Program-made: the position numbers and the translations under genes | Assembly: GCF_023715895.1 (NCBI RefSeq) | Contig: NZ_JAMBOO010000015.1 | Span: 1-64,000, forward strand | DNA length: 64,000 nucleotides | Direction of reading: 5' to 3' | Origin: Domibacillus indicus | GTDB lineage: Bacteria > Bacillota > Bacilli > Bacillales > Domibacillaceae | The notes under the pieces: generated by a model | What the model was told of the DNA's origin: nothing | Seen by the model: the letters and a program-made list of their open reading frames with translations, nothing else | Database searches by the model: none | Part shown: piece after piece, positions 46,157 to 55,454 of the stretch | Position numbering within the stretch: the stretch's first letter is position 1 | How the letters are laid out: each line of letters begins with the position of its first letter

Positions 46157-47329
46157 ATGGATAAGCAAAATAATTTACTGACATTAATATTGACCATAGG
46201 AGTTTTCGGTATCCTCACTACTGAAATGGGGGTTATTGGGATACTGCCCTTAATTGCTGATCACTTTCAAATCAGCGTATCCCAAGCAGGGCTGTTAGTG
46301 AGTCTCTTTGCCCTTGCTGTTGCCGTTTCCGGCCCCATTATGCCGTTATTGTTTTCGGGTATAAACCGCAAGGCGGTTATGCTGCTTGTACTTGGCATTT
46401 TCGTTGTAGGCAATGTTGTCTCCATGTTTGCATCAAGCTTTACCGTTTTGCTTATTGCTCGTGTGATTCCAGCCATTTTCCATCCAGTTTATTGTTCATT
46501 GGCTTTGACAGTAGCCGCTGCATCTGTCAGCCAGGAAGAAGCTCCAAGAGCTGTTTCTAAAGTAATTTTGGGAGTAACTGCAGGTATGATACTGGGTGTG
46601 CCAATTACCAATTATATTGCTGGGGCCACTTCTTTAGAAATGGCGATGTTATTCTTTGCTATCGTTAACGCAGTTGCATTCATAGCTACATTGGTATTTG
46701 TTCCATCTATGCCTGTTACAGAAAGACTTTCTTATGGAGCTCAAGTAAGCGTATTGAAAAAACCTCTTGCTTGGCTGGCTATTGCGACTGTCATATTTAT
46801 AGGTTCTGCCATTTCAAGTATTAATACTTTTATTGCAGAATATCTTGAAACCGTTACGAATGTATCGGGGAACACCTTAACTTTGGCGTTACTTATATTA
46901 GGCCTAGCCAGTTTAGTTGGAAACCTTGTAGGCGGCAGGTTACTTACGAGAAATGCCATGAAAACGGCAATAGCTTTTCCAGTTGTATTGGGAATCGTTC
47001 ATCTATTGTCATTCCTTACGGGGACCTCTGTTGGACCTATGATGATTACGATTTTGTTATGGGGAATCTTATTTGCTATAGGAAATAATGTTAGCCAATA
47101 TTGGATTACCTCTGCGGCTCCAGAAGCTCCTGATTTCGCAAATGGATTGTTTTTATCATGTGGTAATTTAGGGGTCACAATTGGTACAGCAGTAGGTGGA
47201 TTATTTATATCAGGGATGGGTGTACAATACATCGTATTAGGTGGAGTAGTGTTCTTGATATTAAGTCTAATATCTATTTTACTGAGAAGTTACTTGTATA
47301 ATCCTGCAAAAAAACAACTTACTAACTAA
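46157..47329 (+). CDS. MFS transporter (DHA1 drug/sugar efflux type)
   Basis: A 390-residue, 12-segment exporter. The first half has FGILTTEMGVIGILPLIADHFQISVSQAGLLVSLFALAVAVSGPIMPLL, and the antiporter motif GVTAGMILGVPITNYI lies near residue 137, typical of the AraJ/YbcL/DHA1 group. ATG 46157 is chosen as the start because the membrane domain begins there; upstream frame (46076) overlaps the regulatory region. Its MerR-type promoter links it to the aldo/keto reductase. The exported compound is unknown. Confidence 0.87.
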   Translation: MDKQNNLLTLILTIGVFGILTTEMGVIGILPLIADHFQISVSQAGLLVSLFALAVAVSGPIMPLLFSGINRKAVMLLVLGIFVVGNVVSMFASSFTVLLIARVIPAIFHPVYCSLALTVAAASVSQEEAPRAVSKVILGVTAGMILGVPITNYIAGATSLEMAMLFFAIVNAVAFIATLVFVPSMPVTERLSYGAQVSVLKKPLAWLAIATVIFIGSAISSINTFIAEYLETVTNVSGNTLTLALLILGLASLVGNLVGGRLLTRNAMKTAIAFPVVLGIVHLLSFLTGTSVGPMMITILLWGILFAIGNNVSQYWITSAAPEAPDFANGLFLSCGNLGVTIGTAVGGLFISGMGVQYIVLGGVVFLILSLISILLRSYLYNPAKKQLTN

Positions 47330-47371
47330 GGTATAAAGCAGGCTTAAATAACTGGAGTCTATGAAATACAT

Positions 47372-47424
47372 GAAAAGTGCAAGGTAAATCACGAAAATCG
47401 TGAAATACTTGCGCTTTTCTTTTC
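47372..47424 (+). terminator. terminator after MFS gene
   Basis: GAAAAGTGCAAG pairs with CTTGCGCTTTTC around an inner CACGA / CGTG stem, followed by TTTTC. Confidence 0.85.
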
Positions 47425-47446
47425 ATTATAAAAGGGAGATATTACA

Positions 47447-48607
47447 ATGACTGAAAAAAATGCAGGAAAGGGTAGGTTCCCGAGTGAATCAATCAATGAC
47501 AAGTTTACCGAATCCATTCAAGAAGCAGACAAATCTGCTTTAGTTGTGGGTGCGTCGCTTTCTGGACTAATGGCAGGGATTACTCTTGCGCGGGCTGGAT
47601 TCATTGTGACAATTTTAGAGAGAGCTGCAGAAGAACGGCGTAGCGGCGCTGGTCTTCAAGTTGACAGTGGAGAAATTGACCGAAATAAAACAGCGAAATT
47701 CTTGAGAAACCTTGCTTCAGGTGGAATGAGGTCTGTTGAGGCTTGGTCATCTATAGAGTTTCGACTGCGAACAGAAGCTAAAGCCGATCCTAGAATTGAC
47801 CTGCGTTATGATACTCGCGTTCAAACTGTTAATCAGGACAGCGACTCTGCTTGGATTGTGACGGATAAAGGGGAGACATTTCGCGGAGATATTTTGATTG
47901 GTGCTGACGGTCATCGCAGTGTTGTGCGTCGTCATGTTGCACCGCGCAAACCGAACGCAACTTTTGCAGGATACTTGATATGGGTAGCTATTCTAGGTGA
48001 GACTGACATACCTGAAGAACATCGGCCTAGCCTTTACGCCCCGAAGTTTACTATGCCAGATGGTATTGGTGACTTTTTACTCGGTTCTATTATTGCTGGA
48101 GAAGACGGTTCCTATGATTTAGGAGATCGACGATTGGCGTGGGCTTGGTACGATAACACTCGAAATGACTTGTTACGTCGTCTTGGGTGTGTAGAAGGAA
48201 ACGTTGTGCGGCATTCGCTTAATGCTCCTGACATTCCAGAACAGACACTGATTGAGCTGGCTGAACAAGCTTCTGTTAGATGGCCTCAGCCATGGCTAGC
48301 CGCGACTCTTCATAGCATTCAAACACGTAACCTTATAGGAATACCAATAGCCGAATACCTTCCTGACAATCTTGTGAGAGGGCGTATAGCATTGGTTGGA
48401 GATGCTGCCCATGTACTTACACCCCTAACGGCAAAGGGATTTAATACTTCATTACAAGATGCTGCTACTTTGGCAGAATGTGTGGCAAAGGGGATACAAG
48501 GAACTGCGGCAGCTGGGGCTCTTTCGGAATATGAGTCTCGCCGTTTAAAGATTGTACGTGAGATTGTGGAATCTGGACAATCTTTCAGTCGCTCTTTTGG
48601 GCGATAA
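47447..48607 (+). CDS. FAD-dependent monooxygenase (PHBH-like)
   Basis: A 386-residue class A flavoprotein. The FAD loop is ALVVGASLSGLMAGITLARAGFIVTILERA near residues 31-60, the second motif GDILIGADGHRSVVRRHV near 146, and the third ALVGDAAHVLTPLTAKGFNTSLQDAATLAECVAKG near 315. Such enzymes hydroxylate aromatic or heterocyclic compounds with NAD(P)H and oxygen; the substrate is unknown. A GGGAGA site precedes the ATG. The ~28-residue polar N-terminal extension before the FAD loop is longer than usual. It stands alone between terminators. Confidence 0.85.
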   Translation: MTEKNAGKGRFPSESINDKFTESIQEADKSALVVGASLSGLMAGITLARAGFIVTILERAAEERRSGAGLQVDSGEIDRNKTAKFLRNLASGGMRSVEAWSSIEFRLRTEAKADPRIDLRYDTRVQTVNQDSDSAWIVTDKGETFRGDILIGADGHRSVVRRHVAPRKPNATFAGYLIWVAILGETDIPEEHRPSLYAPKFTMPDGIGDFLLGSIIAGEDGSYDLGDRRLAWAWYDNTRNDLLRRLGCVEGNVVRHSLNAPDIPEQTLIELAEQASVRWPQPWLAATLHSIQTRNLIGIPIAEYLPDNLVRGRIALVGDAAHVLTPLTAKGFNTSLQDAATLAECVAKGIQGTAAAGALSEYESRRLKIVREIVESGQSFSRSFGR

Positions 48608-49193
48608 ATATAGATATTTTAAATGTATGAATACGATACCGAAAAAGAAGCAAAAGCTGCTTTTGAAAAGATAAGAGAGTATAAGATCCTTTCTGAAGTT
48701 ATTTATTACAATGACATTCCTCTAGCCTCACAACTACGTTAGTTGGAGTGTTTCTAGAATTTTGTCGTAGATGGAAAGCTTATAACAATTTTTTGTTCAA
48801 GGGAGATATTGTCTCTAACCCAATTAAAAAAATATATATCAAACTCCAGTATGTTTTGAAAACAAGGAGATTGCCTCTTTTTCTGGATAAAACAGGATGA
48901 TAAATTAGAAGTTTAATGAAATAAAGTAAGACTTATGCAATCGATCAAAATATAAAAGGTAAAGGAAAGCCCTATAAGTCATAGGGCTTTCCTTTTTTTG
49001 ATTCTTGACAATATTCTCATCATTTTCTGATTTTTTTATTATTTTCCTCTAATTTAAGTACCGTAAAGTAAAAGTAAGCCTAAATTAAAGGGTAATGCTC
49101 AGAACCTGCCTTTTTATTTAGCCTTTAGCAGGATAATTACTGTTAATTTTTTGAATGGAGAGAAAAAACGAAAATGAGAAAGGGAGGAGTACA
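48608..49193 (+). other. intergenic region with a small frame and a terminator
   Basis: A 39-codon frame at 48623-48742 (MYEYDTEKEAKAAFEKIREY...) has no ribosome binding site and is likely a fragment. A terminator at 48961-48999 has the perfect stem AAAGGAAAGCCCTAT / ATAGGGCTTTCCTTT and a T run. Nothing else is supported. Confidence 0.6.
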
Positions 49194-49325
49194 ATGAATA
49201 TTATTTCGAGAATTTTAAATTTCAACAGTGCTTTTGTAGAGCAAAAAGAATATCAAGAATTCAACACCACGAAATATCCAGACAAGAAGCTCCAAAAAGG
49301 AAAATTAAAGAATGTAACAATATAG
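49194..49325 (+). pseudogene. beta-carbonic anhydrase N-terminal fragment
   Basis: The 43-codon frame reads MNIISRILNFNSAFVEQKEY-QEFNTTKYPDKKL and ends shortly after. It matches the N-terminus of Bacillus beta-carbonic anhydrases (YtiB/YbcF type: FV-KKEY---TTK-PDKK), whose next residues should be the zinc-binding VVLSCMDTR; these are missing. The following KLKNVTI may be from the LKNGDAK region 25 residues later, which suggests an internal deletion. The ribosome binding site AGGGAGGAG is intact. The remaining ~140 residues are gone. Confidence 0.7.
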
Positions 49326-49650
49326 AGGTAAGGCTAAAGAAAAATTGTTTCTTCACACTATGTGTTAAATTCAAATATGTATTTTATTGAAAAATATATC
49401 AACATGACTTATAGGAGATAAAATGTAGAGCGTAGTTTTTTTGTAGAAAACTTGAATTAAATATCGCTCTGCTACTTACTAGTTTCTTGATGACAATCAT
49501 GCTAAAAGAGCCTGATACCCAAAGTGCTCAACAAGAAAAAATAATCGATTCATCTAAGGAAGACAAGAATGTAATGTAATCCATTAAAGATGTACGGCTG
49601 TTGGAAAAATTCCAACAGCCTTATTTTGAGTCCTTGGAAAGGTTGATGAA
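49326..49650 (+). other. debris with terminator
   Basis: A frame at about 49462-49577 encodes one hydrophobic stretch and an acidic tail (LLLTSFLMTIMLKEPDTQ...), start unclear. A terminator at 49596-49627 has the perfect stem GGCTGTTGGA / TCCAACAGCC. Confidence 0.6.
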
Positions 49651-49935
49651 GATGAATCTTGAATTAGATTTAACGTTATTTATTGTTTTAATGATCTTCG
49701 GCTTTTTGCTGCCTTTATTGATTCCGTTGGCGGGGGAGGAGGGCTGATTACATTGCCGGTCCTGTTGTTTACCGGGATGAGCCCAGGAGCAGCGATCGCG
49801 ATGAATAAATTAGTGGGAACGATGGGCTCTTTAACGAGTACGTTAGCGTTTTACCGTTTGGGAAAACTTGATTTAACGTCCGTGTATAGATCCCTTCTAT
49901 ACAGCCGAGTGTATCATCCATACCAGGTATCATAA
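49651..49935 (+). pseudogene. TauE/SafE (TSUP) sulfite exporter-type permease, frameshifted and truncated
   Basis: ATG 49654 opens MNLELDLTLFIVLMIFGFL, then one base is missing near 49705; in the next frame the protein continues AAFIDSVGGGGGLITLPVLL and TGMSPGAAIAMNKLVGTMGSLTSTLAFYRLGKLD. This is the first third of a TSUP permease with its canonical GGGGLI motif. After VYRS the match ends at 49895 or so; the other ~170 residues are missing. Confidence 0.85.
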
Positions 49936-50434
49936 AATACCATACCCTAAACTTTTGCACATAAGCCTGGCTGCTAAAATTGAGAGAAGAAGGGAAAACA
50001 CATGACGGGTGAGCGCTAGTTTTTTAGAATAGGCTCGATGCCTATTTCGAAAGCGGGAAAGAAATTGAGAAAAAAAACACGCAACATTTACGCAGAGAAT
50101 AGGATGTATGAAGAGCTTCCAGCCAGCCCTCTTAAGCCCTAATGCCTGAAAGAAATGCTGTACAGATTGGTTTAGGAAACTAGGAGGGAGGGGGTTATAT
50201 AGTTCTTAGCCTCCGTACTTAAGCATCTTCTATTGCTTATATAAAAGCAGATTTGTTTTCGGTAAGTACCTTTTAAGGACGGGATAGAGACAAATTCTCA
50301 CAGCTGGCTGGCTGTTTAAGGACATCCTTGTTTTCGCTCGCTGAAAGTGCCATGAAACATGTTTCTGGAAGCGGCGTTGAACAGTGGTCATGGTGGAAAT
50401 TTATGATTACATTGTGAGGGGAAGGGGCATTAAA
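49936..50434. other. intergenic region
   Basis: Five hundred bases with no gene, repeat or hairpin I can support. It includes the promoter of the nucleotidyltransferase, which I could not place. Confidence 0.4.
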
Positions 50435-51469
50435 TTGAAAGGAATACTTCTATGCGCTGGGAATGGTACGCGGATGCAGCCATTTACTTTTTCATTGCCA
50501 AAACCGCTATTGCCGGTAATGAACCGCCCGCTTATCGATCACGCGATTGAAAAGTTTCAGGCGGCCGGCATACAAGAGATTGGGTTGGTCATCAATCCTT
50601 CTCAGCAGGCAATTGCCGATCATATAAACACTGCTTACAAAGGCCAGAAAATTGAGTTGCTGGTTCAAAGAAAGCAACTGGGTATTGCACATGCGCTTCG
50701 TTCCGTGCAAGATTTTATTGGAGAAGAGACATTCGCATTGCTTCTCGGCGACAACCTTTTAACCGGCCCGCTGCGTGCATTAGTTCAGTCAGCAGCGGAC
50801 GGAAAGTCGTCTCTTCTTTTAAAGCGGGTACCGAACCCGCAGGAATTTGGTGTTGCGTTAGTCGACAAGAAACAGAGCCGTATTTTAAAACTGGAAGAAA
50901 AACCTTCCGTACCAAAAAGTGATCTGGCCGTGATGGGTGCTTATGTATTTCAGCCTGCTATTTTCGATGCAATCAATGCTATTCAACCATCAGGACGTGG
51001 TGAATACGAGATTACAGATGCTATTCAGTGGCTGATCGACCATGATTATCCGGTGACGTATCGTGAAACACTTTTACCCATTTTTGACGTTGGGACGCAC
51101 AGCCGCTGGCTAGAGGCGAACACATGGATGATGGCTGAACAGGGACAGGGAGAAGTTAGCATTGGACGAAATACAAGTGTTGAAAAGTGTGTGTTTCTTG
51201 GGAACGTACATGTTGGAGATGACTGTATCCTGGAAAATGCAGTGATAGGGCCAAACGTATCTTTGCAAAATGGCTGTGTGGTGAAAGAGTGCCGTATCGA
51301 AAACAGTATTTTGCTGGCGGGTGCAGCTGTTCAAACTCGTCAATCCATTCGTGATAGCATTTTAGGGCAGGGGGCAGTCGTGAAAGGGGATACGATTAGA
51401 GGTGTAGTTCGCTGTATCCTTGGAGACAAATCGGTATATGAACTATATGAGCAGGAATCAGATACATGA
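50435..51469 (+). CDS. sugar-1-phosphate nucleotidyltransferase (YtdA/long RmlA-like)
   Basis: A 344-residue enzyme with an N-terminal nucleotidyltransferase domain and a C-terminal left-handed helix domain. The nucleotide loop is LCAGNGTRMQPFTFSLPKPLLPVMNRPLIDHA, where GNGTRM-P replaces the usual GGGTRL-P; the metal site is LLLGDNLL near residue 104. The C-terminal half has hexapeptide-like turns (IGRNTSVEKCVFLGNVHVGDDCILENAVIGPNVSL). It makes dTDP- or UDP-glucose for the glycosyltransferase cluster downstream. The start is TTG 50435, 7 bases after GAGGGGAAGGGG; a frame from 50384 lacks a site. Confidence 0.85.
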   Translation: MKGILLCAGNGTRMQPFTFSLPKPLLPVMNRPLIDHAIEKFQAAGIQEIGLVINPSQQAIADHINTAYKGQKIELLVQRKQLGIAHALRSVQDFIGEETFALLLGDNLLTGPLRALVQSAADGKSSLLLKRVPNPQEFGVALVDKKQSRILKLEEKPSVPKSDLAVMGAYVFQPAIFDAINAIQPSGRGEYEITDAIQWLIDHDYPVTYRETLLPIFDVGTHSRWLEANTWMMAEQGQGEVSIGRNTSVEKCVFLGNVHVGDDCILENAVIGPNVSLQNGCVVKECRIENSILLAGAAVQTRQSIRDSILGQGAVVKGDTIRGVVRCILGDKSVYELYEQESDT

Positions 51470-51713
51470 GCAATTTGTAGAATCGGACAAAAAGATTTCT
51501 ATCATAAAGGAGAATAGGAACGGTATTGCAATGGGGTACAAAACTTTATGTTTCCAATCCAGGTGAATCTTTTTGCCCAGTAAAGTACAGTGAGGAAAAG
51601 GCTTGCGGGGGCTTTTAACAGTTCTGCATTTAGGACTCTAACATTTAAAAATTTCTAGACATTGGCGATATTTTTAAATGAAAAATGTCTGTGTCTTTGC
51701 CGACAGGCAGTCT
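51470..51713 (+). other. intergenic region after nucleotidyltransferase
   Basis: A 33-codon frame from TTG near 51530 (LQWGTKLYVSNPGESF...CGGF) follows AAAGGAG at a long spacing. I cannot confirm it as a gene. Confidence 0.35.
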
Positions 51714-51745
51714 AAGCTTTTGCTCTTAAGAGCAAAAGCTTTTTA
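51714..51745. terminator. perfect-palindrome terminator
   Basis: 51714-51741 is a perfect 28-base palindrome (outer AAGCTTTTGC, centre CTTAAG) followed by TTT. It can work in both directions, and it ends just before the rRNA scar. Confidence 0.85.
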
Positions 51746-51775
51746 CATCACGCTCTATAATCTCTCTTAAGATTC

Positions 51776-51901
51776 CAGATCGACGGGGAGGTTTGGCACC
51801 TCGGTGTCGGCTCATCGCATCTTGGGGCTGTAGTCAGTCCCAAGAGTTGGGCTGTTCGCCCATTAAAGCGGTACGCAAGCTGGGAACGATGACTTAATTA
51901 A
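51776..51901 (+). pseudogene. 23S rRNA remnant (domain V piece joined to 3' end)
   Basis: 51776-51887 is a copy of the conserved domain V stretch of 23S rRNA with several changes: landmarks are GACGGGGAGGTTTGGCACC, TGTCGGCTCATCGCATC, GGGCTGTTCGCCCATTAAAG and GGTACGCAAGCTGGG. Right after GCTGGGA the sequence jumps to GATGACTTAATTA, a changed copy of the 23S 3' end (GAGGACTTAATCA at 107-119). About 400 bases between the two parts have been deleted, and nothing of 23S is left 5' of the piece. Confidence 0.93.
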
Positions 51902-51975
51902 AACATATGTGGTACGGTATGCTGTTACTTTACAGAGATTATCCAGTTTTGAAGGAACAGTTTTGTTCCATATAG
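51902..51975 (+). repeat. 23S-5S spacer duplicate
   Basis: This spacer repeats 121-195 almost exactly: GGTATG, CGTT/TGTTACTTTACAGAG, ATTATCCAGTTTTGAAGGAAC and TTTTGTTCCATATAG occur in both, with a few changes. Confidence 0.9.
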
Positions 51976-52090
51976 TCTGGTGGCAATAGCGAAGAGATCA
52001 CACCCGTTCCCATCCCGAACACGGTCGTTAAGCTCTTCAGCGCCCGTGATAGTTAGGACTTTCTCCTGCGAGAGCAGGAAGTCGCCTGCC
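51976..52090 (+). pseudogene. diverged 5S rRNA copy
   Basis: It starts TCTGGTGGCAATAGCGAAGAG like the copy at 196 and keeps CCCGAACACG. The 3' half has diverged, but some changes pair with each other: the helix TGGGGG/CCCCC has become AGGA/TCCT, and helix I keeps wobble pairs at most positions. No upstream intact rRNA gene or strong terminator is present. It is listed as a pseudogene, though folding may be preserved. Confidence 0.8.
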
Positions 52091-52155
52091 CCCATTATAT
52101 TTTTATTACATCCTTCATCTATTCAATCCATTGGACGTAAACAACTTGGACAGAT

Positions 52156-53241
52156 CTACTTTGCTTGAAAAGGTGTCAGTTTCAATATTTGTTCATATAT
52201 GTCAGGCAAATCCATCAGAGATTTTCCCGACAGCATTTTCATCGATTGAGCTACAATGTCTGCCCCATGATGAGGTACTTTGCTGAAGGCTGCTTCGTAA
52301 TACTGTTTTTGGCTGATCATTTGTTTTATTCTTGCCTCCAGTTCCGGCAAGGGCATGTCATGCTCCGCGACACAAGAATCATCCCCCGCAAGCTCCTTCA
52401 GCATCATATTTTTAACTTCTCGTTCCTTTGTATCTGCAGGCAATGCCAGCAAAGGAGTTCCTGTAGAGATGCAGTCCATCAAGATGCCCATTCCAGGTTT
52501 GCTTATCACGAGGTCAGCTGCATTCACTAATTCGCGGCCGTTTTCGAATAGCGGCGCCTGGACTATTTTTGAATTGAATAGAAAGTCCGCACCCCCGAGC
52601 TGACCTGCAACAACAATCCGATATGTTGCTTTCAACTGATTGATTTTTTCATACCATTCATCCATATAGCGGTATCGGAATTTTCCAATCCCTCCTCCCA
52701 TTTGAACGAGGATGAATGGTTCATCTGCCGGAATTCCCAGTCGTGACTTCACCTGTTCCGGTTGCATGGTGATATTTCGGGCTATGATTGGGATTGGCAC
52801 ATATAAAGTAGTCAATTCCGGAATTTCCTTTGGCTGTGTAAGATTGATGTGAAAAAAGATATCTGTTGATCTTTGGGAAACCGCACGGATTTGTTCTTTA
52901 AACTTTTTCGTCTGATCTGTATCTTCATCAGATACACTCATATCACTATGATAAATTCCGCCTATGATGGGTCTCTGGCCTTTCCGCTGCTTTTTTGTCG
53001 CCTTCACTTCATCTCTCCAATCATGAATAAGTAAGCTGGCATTAAGAAGCTGGTCGGCTTCTTTTCTAAAACGTACGGAATCATGTATTTCTGTATCAGT
53101 GAGATTCGACTTCAACCATTCGTGTGTATGTGAAAAAGCAAAAATTTTCACCTCTTCACCGCTTATTTCCTTGAACTTTGAAATATTGGCCACACAGGGA
53201 TTCAAATGACCCAGGTTTTTTCCGACAATATAATGAATCAA
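52156..53241 (-). CDS. MurG/GT28-like glycosyltransferase
   Basis: A 361-residue GT-B glycosyltransferase. The N-terminus MIHYIVGKNLGHLNPCVANISKFKEI resembles the glycine loop of GT28 enzymes with GH. The C-terminal donor half has FILVQMGGGIGKFRYRYM near residue 182 and ADLVISKPGMGILMDCISTGTPLLALPAD near 255, the usual nucleotide-sugar site. It is divergent from the next glycosyltransferase and joins the polysaccharide cluster. The acceptor and sugar are unknown. Confidence 0.8.
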   Translation of the reverse strand: MIHYIVGKNLGHLNPCVANISKFKEISGEEVKIFAFSHTHEWLKSNLTDTEIHDSVRFRKEADQLLNASLLIHDWRDEVKATKKQRKGQRPIIGGIYHSDMSVSDEDTDQTKKFKEQIRAVSQRSTDIFFHINLTQPKEIPELTTLYVPIPIIARNITMQPEQVKSRLGIPADEPFILVQMGGGIGKFRYRYMDEWYEKINQLKATYRIVVAGQLGGADFLFNSKIVQAPLFENGRELVNAADLVISKPGMGILMDCISTGTPLLALPADTKEREVKNMMLKELAGDDSCVAEHDMPLPELEARIKQMISQKQYYEAAFSKVPHHGADIVAQSMKMLSGKSLMDLPDIYEQILKLTPFQAK

Positions 53242-53553
53242 TCCTGCTCCGCCTTCCTTTCCTGCCGTCTAAGATATTCTATTATATATGTTCCGCACAT
53301 CCTTTAGTACTTGGCTTTTACCCAAAAAGGCGAAAAATGAGGATATTCCATGATCATCCTGACCATACTTCTAACCTTTTAATCTGCAGCCTCTCTCCTC
53401 AGAAAAAAATCAGAGAATACTGTTTATACACCCATGAACACATCAAACAAGACTTTCATAAAATATAGTGATTGCAGCATGGAAGAACAGGTTGTGTCGC
53501 TTCCCGCTGCTAATTTACAGCTCCGATAGAGGTGGTGAAAAACCATATTACGT

Positions 53554-54615
53554 GTGGCAGTTGTCAGAGGACGGTACCTTCCGATCAGTGAAACATTCAT
53601 TTACTCTGAATTGGTAAATGTCAAATCGGTTTCCCCTATCGTTTGTTGCAAGAAGATCATGAACCTTGTGCATTTTCCTTTTGAGACCATCCATGAATAC
53701 AAGGATAATGATGATCTGATAGACATCCTCCGCGCCCAAAAAATCAGCCTGATTCACGCAAGGTTTGGCGTAACTGGAGCTGATTTGCTTGAAGTCAAAA
53801 AAGAACTCGGGATCCCGATGTTGACTTCTTTTCATGGTTTTGACCTGCCGACAAATGTAAAGTCCATGCGAAGATATGGTGATCGGCTGCAGCATTTATT
53901 TGAACATGGAGATGCATTCACGGTTACTTCAGAGAACATGAAGGAAATCCTTATCAAATACGGATGTTCTCCGGATAAAATATTCGTCCATCACAGCGGA
54001 ATCAATGTAAGTAAGTTTTCATACAAAAAGCGCACAGCACCAGAGAATGGAATCATCACGGTCTTGACGGTCGGGAGGCTCGTTGAAAAGAAAGGAATGG
54101 AATACCTAATTGAAGCTGTTCATCGGGTTCACCAGCATTACCCAGGCATCAGGCTGCGTATTGCCGGAGATGGGAAGTTAAGACCGACGCTTGAAAAACA
54201 GGTAGAACAGCTGCAATTGGATGGAATCGTCAAGTTCCTCGGGGAAGTTTCCCATCAGGCTGTAGTAGAAGAAATGGAAAAAGCCCATTTATTCGCCCTC
54301 GCCAGTACGACTGACAACATCGGAAATCAAGAAGGAATTCCAAATGTTTTAAAAGAAGCCATGGCATGTGGTTTGCCTGTGCTTTCGACAAAACATGCAG
54401 GGATACCGGAGCTTGTAGAGGATGGAAAATCGGGATTTCTCGTCCCGGAACGCGATCCCGTCGTATTGGCCGAGCGCTTGCTGCATCTTGTTCAGCACTC
54501 CGAGGATTGGGAAAGGTTCGGTACACACGGCAGAGAAACCGTTGAACAGTTCTTTAACATAGATAAACAAATTGAAAATTTAGAAAGAATATACAGCTTG
54601 CTGCTGTCAAAATAA
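53554..54615 (+). CDS. GT4-family glycosyltransferase
   Basis: A 353-residue retaining glycosyltransferase. The donor domain shows TVGRLVEKKGMEYLIEAVHRV near residue 172 and the E-x7-E motif EGIPNVLKEAMACGLPVLSTKHAGIPELVEDGKSGFLV near 265. A GTG start at 53554 is taken, with GAGGTGGTGAA about 13 bases upstream; the true start may be an upstream non-standard codon, because the protein begins abruptly at the first strand (VAVVRGRYLPISETFIYSEL). It leads the five-gene plus-strand operon of this cluster. Confidence 0.85.
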   Translation: MAVVRGRYLPISETFIYSELVNVKSVSPIVCCKKIMNLVHFPFETIHEYKDNDDLIDILRAQKISLIHARFGVTGADLLEVKKELGIPMLTSFHGFDLPTNVKSMRRYGDRLQHLFEHGDAFTVTSENMKEILIKYGCSPDKIFVHHSGINVSKFSYKKRTAPENGIITVLTVGRLVEKKGMEYLIEAVHRVHQHYPGIRLRIAGDGKLRPTLEKQVEQLQLDGIVKFLGEVSHQAVVEEMEKAHLFALASTTDNIGNQEGIPNVLKEAMACGLPVLSTKHAGIPELVEDGKSGFLVPERDPVVLAERLLHLVQHSEDWERFGTHGRETVEQFFNIDKQIENLERIYSLLLSK

Positions 54616-54638
54616 GTTTACGTAAGAGGTGATGAGTT

Positions 54639-55454
54639 TTGCCCAAGATAAGTGTCGTTATTCCCACTTATAACCGGGGAGAGTTTACCGTACATGCAGT
54701 CGAGAGTGTCCTTGCTCAAACGTACAAGGATTATGAAATCATCGTTGTCGACGATGGTTCAACAGATAATACGGAAGAGCTATTGCAGCCATATAAGGAT
54801 CGGGTCCGCTATGTAAAGCAGAAAAATCAAGGCCCTTCAGCTGCCAGGAATACCGGTATCCGCCTTGCGGAAGGTGAATATATCGCCTTTTGTGATTCGG
54901 ATGACAGATTTCTACCTGAGAAGCTCGAAAAACAAATGGAATTTATCGAAAAGAACCCTGACTGCAAATTTTTATATACCTGGTATTACAATGTGAATGA
55001 TCAAGGGGAATACACGAAACTACGGAAACCGAATACCTGTGAGAATAAAGAGCAGTTACAATATTTTTTGTTTATCCGCAAATTTACGATCAGAACCTCC
55101 ACTTTGTTGATTCACAAGAGCTGCTTTGAAAAGACGGGGCTTTTTATCGAAAAATATTGGTATTCCCAGGATTGGGATATGTGGCTTCGGCTGGCTGCCT
55201 ATTATCGTGGTTATTGTCTGGAAGAGCCTTTAGCTGAATATTGGCTCCATGAGGATAATCGCAGCAGCCTCAGGGTTAGAATCTACCATCCTGAAATTAT
55301 TGAGTCCACGCTAAAGCTTTATGGATGGGATGAGAAGAAGATTGCTAAATTAGAAGAAAAGTACGGGAAAAGGGAGAGTCAAGAGGTGCAATACCCGTCA
55401 AAAAATCCCGGAAACGGATCAGACAGCACTGATGTCAACGGGGGTAGCTCTTGA
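54639..55454 (+). CDS. GT2-family glycosyltransferase
   Basis: A 271-residue inverting GT-A enzyme. It has the canonical start ISVVIPTYNRGEFTVHAVESVLAQTYKDYEIIVVDDGSTDNTEELL, the metal motif IAFCDSDDRF near residue 88, and a late WSQDWDMWLRLAAYY acceptor region. Its start is TTG at 54639 after GAGGTGATG. The last codons (PSKNPGNGSDSTDVNGGSS) form a flexible tail, and the stop overlaps the next start. It is of the type used for capsule, spore coat or glycoprotein sugars. Confidence 0.87.
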   Translation: MPKISVVIPTYNRGEFTVHAVESVLAQTYKDYEIIVVDDGSTDNTEELLQPYKDRVRYVKQKNQGPSAARNTGIRLAEGEYIAFCDSDDRFLPEKLEKQMEFIEKNPDCKFLYTWYYNVNDQGEYTKLRKPNTCENKEQLQYFLFIRKFTIRTSTLLIHKSCFEKTGLFIEKYWYSQDWDMWLRLAAYYRGYCLEEPLAEYWLHEDNRSSLRVRIYHPEIIESTLKLYGWDEKKIAKLEEKYGKRESQEVQYPSKNPGNGSDSTDVNGGSS

